NCBI RefSeq assembly: GCF_032154225.1
Contig: NZ_JALDYF010000012.1
Span: 1 to 64,000, forward strand
Origin: Psychrobacillus sp032154225
GTDB lineage: Bacteria; Bacillota; Bacilli; Bacillales_A; Planococcaceae
Direction: 5' to 3'
Length of the DNA: 64,000 bases
A program made the translations under genes and the position numbers. This document shows, piece after piece, positions 62,076 to 64,000 of this stretch. The notes under the pieces are model-generated. The model did not search any database. It worked only from the letters and a program-made list of their open reading frames with translations, and had not been told where the DNA came from. Each line of letters opens with the position of its first letter. Within the stretch, counting starts at the first letter, position 1.

Positions 62076-62942
62076 AATATATGGCCTTAACTCAGTCAGC
62101 GACAAATAATGATCAAAACCTTCCACCCTTGAAACTGGTGACTTTTCCTTCTCTTTTTGTCTATTCATAATCTCTTCAAACGTTAAAGGATTCGGTGCCG
62201 GTAACTCATTTGCCTGCACTTGTAATTTATTATCAAACTGATTAAAAAACGCATTTGCGAACAATCGATAGCCTTCCATTGTCGGATGAACATCTACAGA
62301 ATTCGGCAATAAATCCTTTGCATTTAAACCAAATGATTCCTCAACAGACACATAAGTTGCCCCATTCGCCTCTGCTTGCTTTTTTAAAATCGCATGAAGC
62401 ATATTCAATTCTTTATGAATACCATGCTTTTGAGACTCGCGAACATGCGGATAGGCAAAATAATAGCCCATCACATACACTTTTGCCTTTGGGGCTACCG
62501 TTTGTACCTCTTGAATAATATCTTCAATATTTTTACGCACATTATTTAACGCAAAATCAGCATGAATTTGTTGATAAGCGACTGAGCCACTCGACGGATT
62601 TACTTGAACAAGTCTCAACAAATCGTTCGCCCCTGCCGAAATAGTAACGACCGTTGCATTTTTAAGTAACTCCTTAGCTTCCGGAGTTCGCACAGTTTTT
62701 AATACGTCTGCTGTTGTATAGCCAGGAAATGCTAGTGCCTTCGAATAAAATGCTAACTGATTAGACCTAGTTAATTCCTGAGCGATTAAATCTGAATACC
62801 CAGCATCAATTGCTCTATTCGGTGTTTGACCTGCCGCAAGTGAATCCCCTAAAGCAATATATACAATAGGCTCCTTTGCCTGTGCAGTCATCGACGTAGA
62901 TATAACGACTAAAATGACGAATGCCGCTATCCATTTTTTCAT
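62073..62942 (-). CDS. Secreted SGNH/GDSL-type esterase or lipase
   Basis: Exported hydrolase of 289 residues. The signal peptide (about 1-22) ends MTAQAKE. The four SGNH blocks are present: GDSLAAG (catalytic Ser), the Gly of block II, SAGANDLL (Asn) and VDVHPTMEGY (catalytic Asp and His). Likely an esterase acting on lipids or acylated polymers in the wall or outside. GGGAGGTG precedes the ATG. It lies 14 bases after the M29 aminopeptidase gene on the same strand, so it may be co-transcribed. Confidence 0.88.
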   Translation of the reverse strand: MKKWIAAFVILVVISTSMTAQAKEPIVYIALGDSLAAGQTPNRAIDAGYSDLIAQELTRSNQLAFYSKALAFPGYTTADVLKTVRTPEAKELLKNATVVTISAGANDLLRLVQVNPSSGSVAYQQIHADFALNNVRKNIEDIIQEVQTVAPKAKVYVMGYYFAYPHVRESQKHGIHKELNMLHAILKKQAEANGATYVSVEESFGLNAKDLLPNSVDVHPTMEGYRLFANAFFNQFDNKLQVQANELPAPNPLTFEEIMNRQKEKEKSPVSRVEGFDHYLSLTELRPYI

Positions 62943-62955
62943 TCAAGACACCTCC

Positions 62956-64000
62956 CTAAAACGCCCACGTACCTTTAAGAAAAATAGGCTCCATCGTTCC
63001 ATCTTCTAGCTCACCTAAAATGTCCATATCAGCACTACCAATCATGAAGTCTTCGTGTACGATGGACGTATTTAGTCCAAGATTCTCAAGCTCCTCATGA
63101 GATAAACCTCTAGCATCTTCCACACAAGTTGGGTAGGCTTCTCCTATAGCAAAATGATTCGATGCATTTTCATCGAAAAGTGTATTAAAGAACAATACAT
63201 TTGATGCGGAAATAGGTGATTCATGTGGAACTAAAGCGATTTCCCCTAAATATTTTGCACCAGCATCTGTTTGTATAAATTCCTTTAAAAGTTCTTCGCC
63301 AATACCAGCTTGTACTTTTGTAATAGCTCCATTTAAGAATGTTAATGTAAAGTCATCAATGATATTTCCTTGGTACACTAATGGTTTCGTATTTCTTACA
63401 TACCCGTTTACACCCGTTTTTAGAGGTGCAGTATATACTTCCTCTGTTGGCATATTCGCAATGAAAGGAACACTTTGCCCATTTTTACTAGCTCCTGAAA
63501 GCCAAATATGTCCTTTAGGAAGCTCTACTTGAATATCCGTACCATCTGCTTTGTAATGCAGCTTTTTAAAGCACTTTGCATTCAGTAATGTAGCACGACT
63601 TTCTAAATGATTGATATGCTCTTTCCATTGTTGAACCGCAGTCCCATCCCCAATTCGTACTACTTGGAAAATAAGGTCCCAAAGAGCTGGCATTTGATAA
63701 TCTTTTTCTAAATGAGAAAAAACTTTTGCTGCCCATTTTTCGGAAGGCATTGCAACGATGGACCAAGTAATTTCATCATTCATTACTGCTTTTCTATAGT
63801 TTGCTAAAGCTTTTCCGCTCGCTTTTTGGAAGTTTGAAATTCTGTCGATTGAAACACCTTCGAGCAAATCTGGATTATCGGCATCAATCCATAATAATGC
63901 GCCTTTATTTTCAATTAGTTCATCCCTTTGCATTGCAGCCCATTTAGGAAATTCGTGAAATGCATCGTCAGGAGCTAAATCGTAAAATAAGCGTGCATTT
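62956..64000 (-). CDS. M29 family aminopeptidase, second copy (5-prime end outside the window)
   Basis: The last 348 codons of a protein about 410 long; the frame stays open to the right edge, where it reads ARLFYDLAPDDAFHEFP, matching residue 60 onward of the copy at 49135. Metal-site blocks MPTEEVYTAP, YLGEIALVPHESPIS, NTLFDENASNHFAIG and HEDFMIGS are all conserved. An ATG at 63933 is internal, not the start. Followed closely by the GDSL esterase gene. Confidence 0.9.
   Translation of the reverse strand, partial: NARLFYDLAPDDAFHEFPKWAAMQRDELIENKGALLWIDADNPDLLEGVSIDRISNFQKASGKALANYRKAVMNDEITWSIVAMPSEKWAAKVFSHLEKDYQMPALWDLIFQVVRIGDGTAVQQWKEHINHLESRATLLNAKCFKKLHYKADGTDIQVELPKGHIWLSGASKNGQSVPFIANMPTEEVYTAPLKTGVNGYVRNTKPLVYQGNIIDDFTLTFLNGAITKVQAGIGEELLKEFIQTDAGAKYLGEIALVPHESPISASNVLFFNTLFDENASNHFAIGEAYPTCVEDARGLSHEELENLGLNTSIVHEDFMIGSADMDILGELEDGTMEPIFLKGTWAF

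Overview
The window is about 64 kb of AT-rich DNA from a low-GC Gram-positive, endospore-forming bacterium of the order Bacillales. A gamma-type SASP gene, a cortex-modifying pdaA gene and two sigma-G-like promoters show that it sporulates. The gene order ygxA-ygzB-perR-bcp-gsaB-ygaE ... ygaD-ygaC-sasp-fabL-mutY-yfhP-yfhJ-yfhH-recX-yfhF-pdaA-rlmCD follows the perR/yfh neighbourhood of Bacillus subtilis. Protein style and intergenic repeats suggest a Psychrobacillus/Lysinibacillus-like member of the Planococcaceae (Caryophanaceae); the genus is an inference.

Region by region. 1-293: leader and two tandem promoters of an rRNA operon running off the left edge. 0.3-6.3 kb: ygxA, ygzB, perR (with a PerR box), a 2-hydroxyacid dehydrogenase, bcp, gsaB/hemL and ygaE. 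6.3-12 kb: a five-gene oligopeptide ABC importer in appDFABC order. 12-24 kb: ABC exporter ygaD, ygaC, a SASP gene, fabL, mutY, yfhP, yfhJ, yfhH, recX, yfhF, pdaA and rlmCD. 23.7-29.4 kb: two chemoreceptors, one translationally coupled to an MFS transporter whose leader carries a small ORF and a terminator. 29.5-36.6 kb: SE1561-family protein, class I fumarase, PfeT/ZosA metal exporter with a consensus-perfect PerR box, YihY protein, AgcS symporter and yfkK. 36.6-45.2 kb: an accessory-looking tract of unknown proteins, an ECF sigma/LRR membrane protein pair whose sigma gene has an in-frame stop, a frameshifted PIG-L gene, a gene remnant and repeated terminators. 45.2-64 kb: psuK-psuG, motAB, two M29 aminopeptidases, mreBH, carbonic anhydrase, pepF, map, a TPP riboswitch with thiT, an M20 peptidase, small membrane or cationic peptides, a frameshifted serine hydrolase and a GDSL esterase.

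Functional links visible here. PerR (2 kb) probably represses itself and pfeT (31 kb), tying peroxide sensing to iron efflux, with Bcp next door. sasp and pdaA share a TGAATA-17-CAnnnTA promoter layout typical of forespore genes. ThiT is under a TPP riboswitch with a clear terminator. PsuK carries its own HTH and lies behind a promoter flanked by direct repeats, suggesting autoregulation.

No CRISPR array, prophage, insertion sequence, tRNA gene or transposase was seen. The most novel material is regulatory or small: the leader ORF before the MFS-chemoreceptor operon, the hairpin overlapping the pdaA start, the disrupted ECF/LRR signalling pair, a 32-residue cationic peptide gene, and several families of dispersed intergenic repeats.
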